Below, one piece after another: positions 1-8,612 of a stretch of 64,000 nt of DNA; within the stretch, counting starts at the first letter, position 1, and the number at the start of each line of letters is the position of its first letter. Below the pieces are notes generated by a model. It worked only from the letters and a program-made list of their open reading frames with translations, made no database searches and was not told the origin of the DNA. Position numbers and translations under genes: made by a program. This stretch comes from Roseomonas sp. KE2513 (GTDB lineage Bacteria > Pseudomonadota > Alphaproteobacteria > Acetobacterales > Acetobacteraceae): contig NZ_RCVR01000002.1 in the NCBI RefSeq assembly GCF_016107305.1, positions 1 through 64,000 on the forward strand, read 5' to 3'.

Positions 1-451
1 AGTTCTGTTCTACGCATCATCACCTGACACGTGTTCTCGGCGTCCATGGCGACTTGCAAAAGCAAGCCAGGCTCCAGCGGAGGTGGCAATGAACAAGGTC
101 TGATACCGACTGCTCGATCGTGCAGTTCTACGCAAAGTTTTCGGAAGCACGGCTTGACGCCGTCAACACGTACCGCTTCCACATACCTTATCAGGCTCGC
201 GCGACTCGACGACTATTTAGCCCGCACGTGAGACAAGGTTTGAAGAGATTGTTACCTATGACGGAGGCCAAGTCCGTAAATCCAGCGCTCGCAGCCGAAA
301 TAGAGGGCCTAAACTGTATCTGATCAGGAAGGTTTTTGATACCCACCGTTCAGGCTCCAAATGACCCTAAATGCAATCGTTACAGGGTTAGTGCCCACAA
401 ACCGCTGCGCCCGGATCACCACCAAGATTCCTTGTGCGCCTGGCAAATAGG
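1..451. other. Non-coding or decayed accessory stretch
   Basis: No convincing gene. Two short overlapping reading frames (about 31-231 and 120-323, plus strand) lack a ribosome-binding site and recognisable domains. Base composition is clearly less GC-rich than the operons from 1694 onward. The stretch lies next to a decayed insertion sequence, so it is probably eroded accessory DNA. Confidence 0.5.
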
Positions 452-679
452 TCAGTAGTTGAGGAGATTCCGCGCGTACTCCAGAAAGGCTTCAATTTCG
501 CAATCTGGCAGAACATCAAGATCAGGCACAAAATCAAACCCCAGCGCTCTTTTAAAAACATAGACGGAAGCTAGGCCCCAGATCATGAGTGCCGAGATCA
601 AGAACAGGGCCACAAGCGTTGAAACGATACCAGGCGCGCGCTCTATAACCCTATCCAGAGCATCCATGAGTATCGTCAT
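452..679 (-). CDS. Possible small single-pass membrane protein
   Basis: A 75-residue frame with one strongly hydrophobic segment (about residues 17-42, ending in VYVFKRALGF) and an acidic C-terminal tail. I do not recognise a family. No good Shine-Dalgarno sequence precedes the ATG, and a second ATG follows at codon 5. It sits alone in the lower-GC accessory stretch, so it could be a real small membrane protein or a chance frame. Confidence 0.35.
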   Translation of the reverse strand: MTILMDALDRVIERAPGIVSTLVALFLISALMIWGLASVYVFKRALGFDFVPDLDVLPDCEIEAFLEYARNLLNY

Positions 680-921
680 TTAGCGTGACTCGCGGGTGTT
701 TCACTTTCAACTTCTTAAGGCGAAGTCGTGAAGAATTAGTTAAACGCAGAAGGATGAGCCGTATCACCCGAGACTCGGGCATGAGGCGAAACGCGCTGTC
801 GACCATCAATTTTAGCTCTCAATGCCCCGGCAAAACCGTGGACGCGGAGCGAGGTGCTACCGTGATCTCTCCTGAGCGGTGGACTTGTGCCGATGGAGGC
901 CGTTGATTTAGAGGAGACACG
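680..921. other. Intergenic, no gene seen
   Basis: Spacer between the possible small membrane protein and the insertion-sequence remnant. It probably includes the left flank of the element, but I could not define a terminal inverted repeat. An AGAGGAG ribosome-binding-like sequence near 911 precedes the start of the transposase OrfA remnant. Confidence 0.4.
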
Positions 922-1400
922 ACAATGGGTTTGAAGATGAGGCAGAAGCTAGAGGAGGCCATCATAAAACTCAGGCAAGCGGGAAAACTGATCGCTGGGC
1001 GCAAGTCGGAGTCCGAAGCGATCCGCACGCCGGGGGCGAGCGAGGTGACTCTCACTGTTTGCGCACTGAGCATGGCGAGCGCAATCTGGGTCACACAAAG
1101 CGGCTAAAGAAACTGAGTGGAAGAACGCAGGTTTTTGCAAGCGTTTGTCGGATCTGACATTCGAGAAGCTTATCCTGAAGGTGGCTGAGTCAAGATGCCG
1201 GTGAACTCAGCCCACAAGCGCGATCGCGTCGAGCGTGCAAAGGAGATCCTCCGCGTCTCGGAGCGCCTCGCCTGCCCCGTGCTAAGCCAGCATAGATCGA
1301 CTCAACAGAGTGAGCCTCAGATGGTCGGTGACGAGGGCAACGCTTACGGCAGAGGTAACCCTGGCAAAGTGACAGGGAAGGTCATACAGGCCAGGAGGTA
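922..1400 (+). mobile_element. Decayed IS3-family transposase remnant (OrfA plus N-terminus of OrfB)
   Basis: Three frames in succession spell an IS3-type OrfA. Frame one, from 925, has EEAIIKLRQAG and a SEAIRTPGASEVT stretch, which matches the usual helix-turn-helix 'KLRQ...VAEAIR..GVTEVT'. After a frameshift near 1050 comes GHTKRLKKL (about 1086-1115), and after another shift comes SDLTFEKLILK (about 1148-1180), which matches the canonical 'VSDLTLEKLILKEA' end of OrfA. The OrfB N-terminus follows at about 1216-1310 (VSERLACPVLSQHRSTQQ, compare 'VSERRACRVLGQHRSTQR'). A frameshifted TLTAEVTLAK at about 1339-1368 carries a stop right after it. The DDE catalytic domain is gone. At least three frameshifts and one stop make it a dead element. 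Confidence 0.75.
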
Positions 1401-1693
1401 CGTCATGGTTGCCCGCAGCGCTTGCAGCCCGTCTTGCCGCATCCTCTGCGATCATCCCATGATCGTCCCGGACTACTCCCGGCTAGGGACAGGATTACCT
1501 CCGGTTCCTCGATGTCACGGCCGGTCATAACTCCTGCCCCGCCAGCGGTGAGTTATCGAGCGAGCCAAGCGGCGTGAAGGCGAACCGGTAGGAAGCATTA
1601 CCGCCACTGCCAGCCCCGCTTCCGCTTCTGGCTCCCTCGTAGTCAACTCCTCCCACACGGCCAAAGGCCGGAAACCGGAGGAGAGCCAGGGTC
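1401..1693. other. Intergenic, leader of the first hydrolase gene
   Basis: No gene seen. It contains the degraded tail of the insertion sequence and then the upstream region of the hydrolase at 1694. A GGAGGAGAG sequence around 1677-1685 is a good ribosome-binding site for that gene. Confidence 0.5.
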
Positions 1694-2566
1694 ATGGCCA
1701 TTCAGCGACGTCTTCTGCTCGCGGCAGGGAGCGCATGCTTAGCAGCCGGCGCTGCCCATGCAGCCGAGGAACAGCGCTTCGCTTCAGCGGGCGTGCCGAT
1801 CCGCTTCATCGAGGCCGGTCGCGGCGAGCCGGTGATACTGGTTCACGGCTACACGGTGGATACCGAGGCGCAATGGGTCGAGACCGGCGTCTTCGGCACG
1901 CTGGCCGAAGGCTTCCGCGTGATCGGTATGGACGCGCGCGGACACGGCCGCAGCGGCAAGCCGCACGATCCCGCACAATATGGGCCAGAAATGGGGATGG
2001 ACGTCGTCCGCCTGCTTGATCATCTCGGCCTGCAGAGGGCGCATATCGTGGGCTACTCCATGGGTTCGCATGTCGTGGCCCAGCTCGTCACCCTGCGGCC
2101 GGAGCGCTTCGCGACCCTCACACTCGGTGGGGCTTGCGGCCGCCTTGGCTGGACGGCCGAGGACCAGCGGCGCGTCGATGTCGAATCAGCAGAAATGGAT
2201 CAGGGGCTGCTCACCTCACAGATCATCCGCCTCTGGCCCCGCAACCAGCCGCCGCCGAGCGAGGCCGAGATCCGCGCGCAGTCGGAGCGCGCGCTGGCCG
2301 GCAAGGATCCCCGTGCGCTGGCCGCCGTGCGCCGGTCCAACCCGGCGCAGGTGATCGCGGTGGAGGGACTTGCCGCGGCGCCGGTGCCGATGCTCGGCGT
2401 GGTCGGCACCGCTGACCCCTATCTGCGCGACTTCGAGAGGCTGAAGGCGGCGCGTCCCGCCCTGCAGCTCGTCACCATCGAGGGCGCGTCGCACGGCACG
2501 GCACCGGGGCGGCCTGAATTCGTCCGCGGCGTCGCCGACTTCTTGCGCGCGAACCGGATTGGCTGA
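1694..2566 (+). CDS. Exported alpha/beta hydrolase
   Basis: A 290-residue serine hydrolase of the alpha/beta-hydrolase fold with an N-terminal signal peptide ending near AHA (residues 21-23), so probably periplasmic. The oxyanion-hole HGYT motif is at residues 51-54 and the nucleophile elbow GYSMGS places Ser122. The acid is probably Asp241 (GTADPY) and the base His267 (GASHG). Together these give a complete catalytic triad. The ATG at 1694 has a strong GGAGGAG site upstream. The stop is directly followed by the start of a second exported hydrolase, so the two are probably co-transcribed. Substrate unknown; ester or lactone hydrolysis is typical of the family. Confidence 0.85.
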   Translation: MAIQRRLLLAAGSACLAAGAAHAAEEQRFASAGVPIRFIEAGRGEPVILVHGYTVDTEAQWVETGVFGTLAEGFRVIGMDARGHGRSGKPHDPAQYGPEMGMDVVRLLDHLGLQRAHIVGYSMGSHVVAQLVTLRPERFATLTLGGACGRLGWTAEDQRRVDVESAEMDQGLLTSQIIRLWPRNQPPPSEAEIRAQSERALAGKDPRALAAVRRSNPAQVIAVEGLAAAPVPMLGVVGTADPYLRDFERLKAARPALQLVTIEGASHGTAPGRPEFVRGVADFLRANRIG

Positions 2567-2567
2567 C

Positions 2568-4148
2568 ATGAGGGCGCTGCACTCCATCATCCCGGCTACG
2601 GCGGTTCTGCTAGGCCTAGCGGGCACGGCCCTGGCTCAGGCGCCCTCCGTCAACCCCGGCACCCCCGCGCCGGATTGCAGGGCGCGTGTGAATTTCGACC
2701 GCAATGCCGACCTGCCGGGCTACTTGGCGCAGGAGGGCGGCCAGGCGGTCTGCCTCCCCTTCGTGCCGACGGCGCAGCTCGCCCCGCTTGGCTTCAGCGG
2801 CGACTACTACGTGCAGGAGTTCACGGACGCGCGAATAAGGGCGCGCTGGACGGAATGCCGGGCCAACCCGGCCTGCGCCGACCCCGCCCGCGCCGGCGCC
2901 GTGACTTTCACTGCAGCCGAGCGGCGCCGCACAGGTACGGTCGATCCGCAGGGCCGGGTGGACCCGCAGGGCGAGGTGGACCTCCACGCCATCCGCCGCC
3001 CGGGCTTCTTCGCCCGCTTCGGGGAGCCGATCGCCGCCTCCGAGCCGCACGCCTGGACCGTCGAGTTCACAGTGCCGCGCGACAGCTACGAGCGGCGCCA
3101 TCTGAACCTCGACGCGCCGATCCGGCTCCGCGGATGGTATCTCGAAGGCAGCGGCATCGAGGATGGCGCGGGTGGGCGGCGCCGTGCGCTGGTCATCCTC
3201 AACAACGGCGGCGGCGGCGAGATCACCGGCATCGACGCCCCCGCGGCGACCGGCGTCGTGCGGACAGAGGCGGGCAATTTCGTCGCGGCGGCCGAGGCTG
3301 GCGCCTCGGAGCAGCCGGGAATCCGGCACTGGCGTGGCTTCGCGGCCGCGCTGAACGCGGCCGGGCTGGACGTGCTCGTCACCGATCGCCGCGGCAACGG
3401 CATCTCCGGCGGCGTGAGCGGCTACAACACGGCCGAGCAGGCGCGCGACATGTTCCGCATGCTCGACGCACTCGAGACCGGGAAGGACCTCCGCCTCCTC
3501 TCGCCGGGCGGGGAGTTGCTGTCGGGCGAGGCCGCGCGGGGGCGCCTCCTCGCGGGGCAGCGCGCAACGGAGATCCCGGTGGTGCTCGGCGGCTACTCCC
3601 GCGGCTCCTACGCAACGGCCTGGGCGATGCAGCAGAACTTCGTGGCGGACTGCGACAGGGACCTGCCGGACGGCGCCTGTCGCCCGCCGCTCGGCCGCAC
3701 GAACATCCGCGGGGCCATCCTCTACGGTCCTAATTCGGGCGGCCTCGGCTGGCGTGTCGCGGGGCACGACCTGGTCGAGGCGGCGCTTCGCGTGGAGCGG
3801 AACACGACCTACTACCCCGACGGGGACGTGCTCGCCGGTGTGGAGCGGTGGCCGGCGCTGTTGATCGTCAAGGGAACCTGGGATTACGTCGAGGGATTGG
3901 AGGGGTCGCTCTCCGTCCTTCGCCGGGCACGAGGCCTGCGGGACATCTTTGTTTTCCGGGGGCCGCATCCGCTGCAAACGCAGCACGAGGAGAACATGCG
4001 CCTCGCTGGCCTCCGCATGGCCGCCTTTGCTCGCGCCGCCGTGCTCGGCCAGGGGAGAGTGGAAGGGGCGCATGAACCCGCCGACCTGCGTGCGCTCGTG
4101 CTCTCCAGCCCACCCTATTGGGAAGCCACCACCGCGCCCACGAGGTAA
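2568..4148 (+). CDS. Exported alpha/beta hydrolase-like protein
   Basis: A 526-residue secreted protein. I chose the ATG at 2568, one base after the preceding stop, because it gives a clean signal peptide (MRALHSIIPATAVLLGLAG, cleavage after ALAQ). An upstream TTG at 2559 would add only three residues. The hydrolase nucleophile elbow GGYSRGS places Ser344. A KGTWDYVEG segment near residue 433 and a PHPLQTQHEE segment near residue 465 are the likely sites of the acid and the histidine. It is much longer than a minimal alpha/beta hydrolase, with about 170 extra N-terminal residues that carry several cysteines. Translationally coupled to the upstream hydrolase. Substrate unknown. Confidence 0.75.
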   Translation: MRALHSIIPATAVLLGLAGTALAQAPSVNPGTPAPDCRARVNFDRNADLPGYLAQEGGQAVCLPFVPTAQLAPLGFSGDYYVQEFTDARIRARWTECRANPACADPARAGAVTFTAAERRRTGTVDPQGRVDPQGEVDLHAIRRPGFFARFGEPIAASEPHAWTVEFTVPRDSYERRHLNLDAPIRLRGWYLEGSGIEDGAGGRRRALVILNNGGGGEITGIDAPAATGVVRTEAGNFVAAAEAGASEQPGIRHWRGFAAALNAAGLDVLVTDRRGNGISGGVSGYNTAEQARDMFRMLDALETGKDLRLLSPGGELLSGEAARGRLLAGQRATEIPVVLGGYSRGSYATAWAMQQNFVADCDRDLPDGACRPPLGRTNIRGAILYGPNSGGLGWRVAGHDLVEAALRVERNTTYYPDGDVLAGVERWPALLIVKGTWDYVEGLEGSLSVLRRARGLRDIFVFRGPHPLQTQHEENMRLAGLRMAAFARAAVLGQGRVEGAHEPADLRALVLSSPPYWEATTAPTR

Positions 4149-4171
4149 ACCGACGAACATCCAGCGGGTGG

Positions 4172-4215
4172 CCCGATCTGCTAAAGCGTCATGCGCCCTC
4201 TTCAGGGCGATCGGG
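4172..4215 (+). terminator. Nested hairpin, candidate terminator
   Basis: CCCGATC (4172-4178) pairs perfectly with GATCGGG (4209-4215). Inside it GCCCT (4195-4199) pairs with AGGGC (4204-4208) around a CTTC loop. It begins 23 bases after the hydrolase stop and lies between convergent genes. There is no clear U-run, so it is only a candidate. Confidence 0.4.
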
Positions 4216-4272
4216 ACCGGGCCCCCCGGCGGGCCTCCTAGCCCAGTCGCCGGGCGTGTCAGGCCCGGACAG

Positions 4273-5571
4273 TCACCCGGAAGGCACGCCGAAGATGATG
4301 CGGCCAGGGGAGCTGTCCGGTGGCCCGAGTATGGCCGCCACGGCGTGCTCCACAGCCACTTCCGAAAGGACGCTGCCGGCGTAGCGACGGAACTTCGCCA
4401 ACGCTTCCTCCTCACCCATTGGCCGATCGGGGTCGCCGGTCACACCGGTGACGCCCGCCTCCGTCGGCGTACCGTCCGACAGAACGAGCGCTAGGCGGGC
4501 CCCTCGCCGCCCTGCAGGCAGGCCGGGATCCTCCGCCAGTTCCACCATGGCCTCGATCGCCCGTATGCAGGGGTCCGTGAGGGCTTCCTCGGTATAGGAA
4601 GCGGGGCCGAGGTCGCCCTGCAGGAGAGCCGCCGCCACCGCCCATGAAAGGCTGAACTGAGCGGAGATCGGCACGGCCGGCGCGCGGTTGCCGGCGTATT
4701 GCAGCGCCTCCGCATAGGTTTCCAGCCGGACTGCCCGCGGCAGCGCGCCGCCCAGGGCTGGGCGCAGCTTCAGGGCGGCAGCGGCGGCATAATGGGCGTG
4801 CCGCACACCGGCGAAGGGCTTGAGATAGGCCTCCTCCAGCAGCCAGCGGCCGGCGGGTTCCACCGCGGGCGGCTCCTCCAGGCCGAGGGCGAGGCGGCGG
4901 GCCACCAGCATGCCGTCCCCCGGCGCGTCCATCCCCGCCAGGGCCGAGGCGGCGGCCAGGCCGCCCAGCAGCACGGCATGCGCGGCGTAGCTGTTGCGGC
5001 CGTCCATCCCGGCGGCAATCGGCGCGTAGAGGCTGAAAGGAAGCTGGCAGGCGGCGACCCGAATGGCACGCGCGGTGGCAGCCCTGTCGCCGCCGCTGAG
5101 CCGGACCGCAGCCGCCGCGGCGCCGAGGCTATGCCAGGAGCCGTCCACATGCATCCCTGGCCGGATGCGCCATGCCTCCCCGGCCCGCGCGGCCACCTCG
5201 TAGCCGAGGGCGTAGGCCGAGAGGGCGTCGCCGAGCCGGGCGCCCGTCGCGAGGGCGACAAGGGCGAGGGGCGCGACCGGCAGGCCGGGCCGCCCGTGGG
5301 CGCGCGCCAGCCCCTCGTTCGCCTCGTCCCAGAGAAGGGCGGCGGCCAGCACTGCGGCGGCGCCGGCCGGGCCGAGCGGCGGGCAGCCCGGCAAGGACAG
5401 CGTTCCCGGATGCAGTGGGGCGAGAGCCGCCGCAAGCGCGCGCGGCCGGGCGTGGGAGAGCCCCGCCAGCGCGCAGCCGAGACTGTCGATCAGCAGAAAC
5501 CGGGCCGCGCGCGCCTGCTTCGAGCCGGGAGGCGGCCCGTCCCAGGCCCAGTCCACCACGGCGTCAAGCAT
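4273..5571 (-). CDS. MmgE/PrpD family protein
   Basis: A 432-residue protein of the 2-methylcitrate dehydratase (PrpD)/MmgE family. Characterised members remove water from methylcitrate-like tricarboxylates or act as decarboxylases on itaconate-like acids. Family features seen are the early LLIDSLGCALAG segment (about residues 27-38), a LLWDEANEGLARAHGRPG region in place of the classic 'E.DD....HPG', and the LKPFAGVRHAH segment near residue 283. The ATG at 5571 was chosen because the same frame further upstream only overlaps the TctC gene antisense to nothing conserved. It is the last gene of the long minus-strand operon, 14 bases after the TctC stop. The substrate is probably related to that of the operon. 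Confidence 0.8.
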   Translation of the reverse strand: MLDAVVDWAWDGPPPGSKQARAARFLLIDSLGCALAGLSHARPRALAAALAPLHPGTLSLPGCPPLGPAGAAAVLAAALLWDEANEGLARAHGRPGLPVAPLALVALATGARLGDALSAYALGYEVAARAGEAWRIRPGMHVDGSWHSLGAAAAAVRLSGGDRAATARAIRVAACQLPFSLYAPIAAGMDGRNSYAAHAVLLGGLAAASALAGMDAPGDGMLVARRLALGLEEPPAVEPAGRWLLEEAYLKPFAGVRHAHYAAAAALKLRPALGGALPRAVRLETYAEALQYAGNRAPAVPISAQFSLSWAVAAALLQGDLGPASYTEEALTDPCIRAIEAMVELAEDPGLPAGRRGARLALVLSDGTPTEAGVTGVTGDPDRPMGEEEALAKFRRYAGSVLSEVAVEHAVAAILGPPDSSPGRIIFGVPSG

Positions 5572-5585
5572 CCTCGTCGGCTCCC

Positions 5586-6560
5586 TCAGTCGGCCCTGAC
5601 ACCCGTGCGGCGAACCACCTCCCGCCAGACCTCCCGTTCTCGCGCGATGCGGCTGGTCAGGGCGGTGCGGTCCCCTGGCAGCGGGTCGGCCTGCCGCTCC
5701 GATAGAATCCTCCCCCAGGCTGCTTCCGTCAGCACTGCCTGCATCGCCGCTTCCAGTGCCGCGAGGATGTCCGGCGGCGTCGCGGCGGCGGCGAAGACGC
5801 CGTACCAGGGTGTGGCGTCGAAACCCGGTACGGTCTCGGCTACGGACGGCACTTCTGGCAGCAACGGGCTGCGCGCGGCGGAAGAGACGGCGAGCGCGCG
5901 CAGGGCCCCGGCCCGCACCTGCGGCAGGGAGGTGCCGAGCGCGTCGAAGGCGATGTCGAGGTTGCCTGCCACGAGGTCGGTCAGCATCGGCGCGCTGCCC
6001 CGATAGGGCACATGCGTCATCTCTGCCCCCGTCAGGCTCCGCAGCAATTCCATGGAGAGATGGGTGAAGGAGCCGGCGCCGTTGGAGCCGTAGGAGAGGC
6101 CGCCGCTGCGTCCCTTGGCGGCGGCAAGCGCCTCTGTCAGGGAAACGAAGCCTCCGGCGCGGGCCACCAGAAGGTTCGGCTGCTGTGCCAGCATCCCGAG
6201 CGGTACGAAGTCGGTGTCCGGATCGTAGCTGAGCCGGGCGTAGAGGGCCTTGTTGATCGCCAGGATGCCCTGCGTGCCCACAAGAAGCGCGTGCCCGTCC
6301 GGCGCCGACCGCGCCACCGCCTCGGCCGCCAGGTTGCCGCCGGCGCCGCCACGGTTCTCGACCACCACGGTCTGTCCCAGGCGCGGCGTCAGCGCCTCGG
6401 CGGCCTGGCGCGCCAGGATGTCGGTCAGGCCGCCCGGCGCGAAGGGAACCACGAGGCGCACGGGCCGGCTGGGCTTCCAAGCTGTCGGCTGCGCCCGCGA
6501 TTCGCGAGTCAGGAGGGGGAGTGCCGCCACCCCGGACAGGACGCCTCGCCGCGTGGTCAT
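5586..6560 (-). CDS. TctC (Bug-family) solute-binding protein
   Basis: Periplasmic receptor of the tripartite tricarboxylate transporter type, 324 residues. The signal peptide carries a twin-arginine-like TTRRGVLSG and ends near SRAQ. The family signatures RPVRLVVPFAPGGLTD and VVENRGGAGGN are present, as are THVPYRGSAPM and the late TPWYGVFA. The start at 6560 (MTTRRG) is preceded by GGAGG at a good distance, whereas an ATG four codons earlier has no such site. No TctA or TctB membrane partner is nearby, so it is an orphan receptor. Its place in the operon suggests that it binds a carboxylate related to the pathway substrate. Confidence 0.9.
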   Translation of the reverse strand: MTTRRGVLSGVAALPLLTRESRAQPTAWKPSRPVRLVVPFAPGGLTDILARQAAEALTPRLGQTVVVENRGGAGGNLAAEAVARSAPDGHALLVGTQGILAINKALYARLSYDPDTDFVPLGMLAQQPNLLVARAGGFVSLTEALAAAKGRSGGLSYGSNGAGSFTHLSMELLRSLTGAEMTHVPYRGSAPMLTDLVAGNLDIAFDALGTSLPQVRAGALRALAVSSAARSPLLPEVPSVAETVPGFDATPWYGVFAAAATPPDILAALEAAMQAVLTEAAWGRILSERQADPLPGDRTALTSRIAREREVWREVVRRTGVRAD

Positions 6561-6612
6561 CAACGCCTCCATGCCTGGCCCGGCACCACCGCCGCGCGCG
6601 GCGGGCCGCCCG

Positions 6613-8004
6613 TCACCGTACCGCCTCGCCCGCCGCCGTCCCGGCGATGCGGCCGAGCGCCACCGCCGTCAGCAGGCCGTTCCCGGAGAGATAGCCCGAG
6701 GCCTTGGACCCCGAGACGCCGCAGGCCGCGCCGCCTGCCGCGAAGAGATTGGGCAGGGCCCCGCCATCCCGGCGCAGGACACGCGCCGCGTTGTCCACGA
6801 CCAGCCCACCTTGGGTGTGGAACAGCGCGCCCGTGACGCGGACGGCGCGGTAGGGCGGCTCAAGCTGGGGAACGCCCGCGAAGTTCCGGCCGAAGCCGTC
6901 CGTGGCACCAGCTTCCTTCAGCCGGCGCAGCTCTGACAGCGTCTCCGCCAGGGCGCTTTCCGGCAGGCCAGTGGCGGCGGCCAGCTCTGGCACCGTCTCG
7001 GCGGCCAGCACCGCGCCCGCCGCCTCGGCCTGGCGGAAATCCTCGAATTGGCGGGCGATGCCCGCGATGCGCGCGTTGAACACCGTCCAGGCGATGCCGT
7101 CCGGTTGCTCCAGCACCTTCGCGGCCTGCTCGGAATAGCCGTGGCTCTCGTCGGAGAAGCGCTGGCCCTGGCGGTTCACCTGCACGCCGCCCTCGGTGAT
7201 CGTGGCCCAGGTGATGAGGATGCCGGCAGGATGGGCGACCGATCCATGGCCCTGATGGCCGGAGAGATGACGCGTGGCGGCACCCAGCGCCTCGCCCCAG
7301 AAGATGGCCTCACCCTGGTTGCCGGGATGGCCGAAATAGGTGGCATCTGCCAGCGCCGGCACGTGCTGCCGGACGAGCGCCTTGTTGCCGCCATAGCCGT
7401 TGCAGGCCAGCACCAGCGCGCCGCAGCCCAGCGCGTCCTCCGTGCCGTCCGGACGGCGGAGGGTCAGGCCGGTGATGCGGCCATCGGGCGCTGCGTGCAG
7501 CGCGGTCACCTGGGCGTCGCAGAGAATATCGATCCCGGCCGCCTCCGCCGCCTCGCGCAGCCGGTCCACCAGTTCCTCGCCGGAGCGGCTGGGCAGGCCG
7601 TGCATGCGGTTCGCGGAATGGCCAGGGTAGCGAAAATCGGTGATGACGGAGAAATTCAGGCCGTGCGCGTCGGCCAGCCATTCCAGCGCGGACGCCACCG
7701 CGTCGGTGACGGTTTTCACCGCCGCCGGGTCCGGCTCGCCCCCTGCCTTGGCCGAGATATCGGCGGCGAAGCGCGACGGGTCGTCATCGATCCCCGCCGC
7801 GCGCTGCCAGCGGGTGCCGGCCGCCGGCACCAGCCCGGCCGAGAGGGCGGTGGAGCCGCGCGGCACCGGGTCGCGCTCGAGCACCAGCACCTCGGCGCCC
7901 GCCTCCCGTGCCGCCAGGGCCGCGCAGAGGCCCGCGGCGCCGGCGCCGACCACCGCCACGGGGATGGCGACCTCGTAGACCTCGCGCGCCGGAAGGATCG
8001 TCAC
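6613..8004 (-). CDS. FAD-dependent oxidoreductase, fumarate-reductase flavoprotein type
   Basis: A 463-residue FAD_binding_2 protein. The dinucleotide-binding VVGAGAAGLCAALAAREAG lies at the N-terminus (about residues 15-33), followed by VLERD. The family's C-terminal GNGLLTAVALGRIAG helix is present, as is the internal VFNARIAG region typical of fumarate, succinate, urocanate and 3-ketosteroid reductases. The GTG at 8004 was chosen because it forms a GTGA overlap with the stop of the isochorismatase-like gene. There is no signal peptide or FMN-attachment domain, so it is probably cytoplasmic. Likely reaction: reduction or desaturation of a C=C bond next to a carboxyl or carbonyl. Substrate unknown. 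Confidence 0.85.
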   Translation of the reverse strand: MTILPAREVYEVAIPVAVVGAGAAGLCAALAAREAGAEVLVLERDPVPRGSTALSAGLVPAAGTRWQRAAGIDDDPSRFAADISAKAGGEPDPAAVKTVTDAVASALEWLADAHGLNFSVITDFRYPGHSANRMHGLPSRSGEELVDRLREAAEAAGIDILCDAQVTALHAAPDGRITGLTLRRPDGTEDALGCGALVLACNGYGGNKALVRQHVPALADATYFGHPGNQGEAIFWGEALGAATRHLSGHQGHGSVAHPAGILITWATITEGGVQVNRQGQRFSDESHGYSEQAAKVLEQPDGIAWTVFNARIAGIARQFEDFRQAEAAGAVLAAETVPELAAATGLPESALAETLSELRRLKEAGATDGFGRNFAGVPQLEPPYRAVRVTGALFHTQGGLVVDNAARVLRRDGGALPNLFAAGGAACGVSGSKASGYLSGNGLLTAVALGRIAGTAAGEAVR

Positions 8005-8612
8005 ACGCCAAGCTCCGCCATCACCTCGGCGACCGTTGCCACCCGCGCGACGGGCAGCAGCGCCGCGATGGCCGTCTCGTGCGCCGCACGGCCAAAGGTG
8101 GCGCAACCATCGGAGAGGACGGTGACGTCAATGTCCCGCACATGCGCGTCCCGGACGGTGGTGGAGACGCCGCCGTTGGTGGTAATGCCGCCGACCACCA
8201 GCCGCTCGATCCCACACTTCCGCAGCATCCACTCCAGCCGGGTCATGTAGAAGGCCGAATAGGCCACCTTCTCGATCGGGATGTCGCTCGGGCCCAGTTC
8301 CTCCACCAATTGCTGCCCCCAGCTTCCCGGCGCGAAGTCTCCTTGGCGCAGGAAGGGGCGCAGCATCTTCAGGTGGGGCGCGATGATCGGCTCCCCTCCC
8401 CTTCCCGGCCAAAGGGTGAAGTGGGTGGAGGCGATCCAGCCGCCAGCGTGCCGCATCGCATTTGCCAGCGGGGCCAATCGCGCCGGGAGGGCCGTGATAT
8501 CGGGATCGCCCTGTCCACCGCGAGCATAGGCGCCATCGGGGTGGATGAAGTCGTTCTGCAGGTCGAAGAGCAGCAGGGCCGTGTTCGTGGCGGGGATGGG
8601 TGCGTGGCTCAT
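8001..8612 (-). CDS. Isochorismatase-like hydrolase with Gly at the usual Cys position
   Basis: A 203-residue protein of the isochorismatase/nicotinamidase superfamily. The catalytic Asp17 lies in LLLFDLQNDF and the conserved Lys115 in EKVAYSAF. The nucleophile loop reads GGITTNGGVSTTVRDA, so Gly148 stands where amidohydrolases of the family have Cys. True isochorismatases of the PhzD/EntB type also lack this cysteine and act by acid catalysis on vinyl ethers. An ordinary cysteine-dependent amidase is therefore unlikely. It is flanked by 4-bp overlaps with HyuA upstream and the FAD reductase downstream, so it is firmly part of the pathway operon. Confidence 0.85.
   Translation of the reverse strand: MSHAPIPATNTALLLFDLQNDFIHPDGAYARGGQGDPDITALPARLAPLANAMRHAGGWIASTHFTLWPGRGGEPIIAPHLKMLRPFLRQGDFAPGSWGQQLVEELGPSDIPIEKVAYSAFYMTRLEWMLRKCGIERLVVGGITTNGGVSTTVRDAHVRDIDVTVLSDGCATFGRAAHETAIAALLPVARVATVAEVMAELGV

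Noticed and set aside
31-323. Two short plus-strand frames at the window start
   Set aside because: They overlap each other, lack ribosome-binding sites and have no recognisable content.
2616-4415. 599-codon open frame on the minus strand
   Set aside because: It lies antisense to the second exported hydrolase, which has a signal peptide, a nucleophile elbow and coupled translation. High GC at third positions keeps the opposite strand open by chance, and its product is Arg/Gly/Ala/Pro-rich with no domains.
4273-6480. 735-codon frame that would fuse an upstream part to the MmgE/PrpD protein
   Set aside because: The N-terminal 300 codons are a frame-shadow of the TctC gene. The conserved MmgE part begins at 5571.
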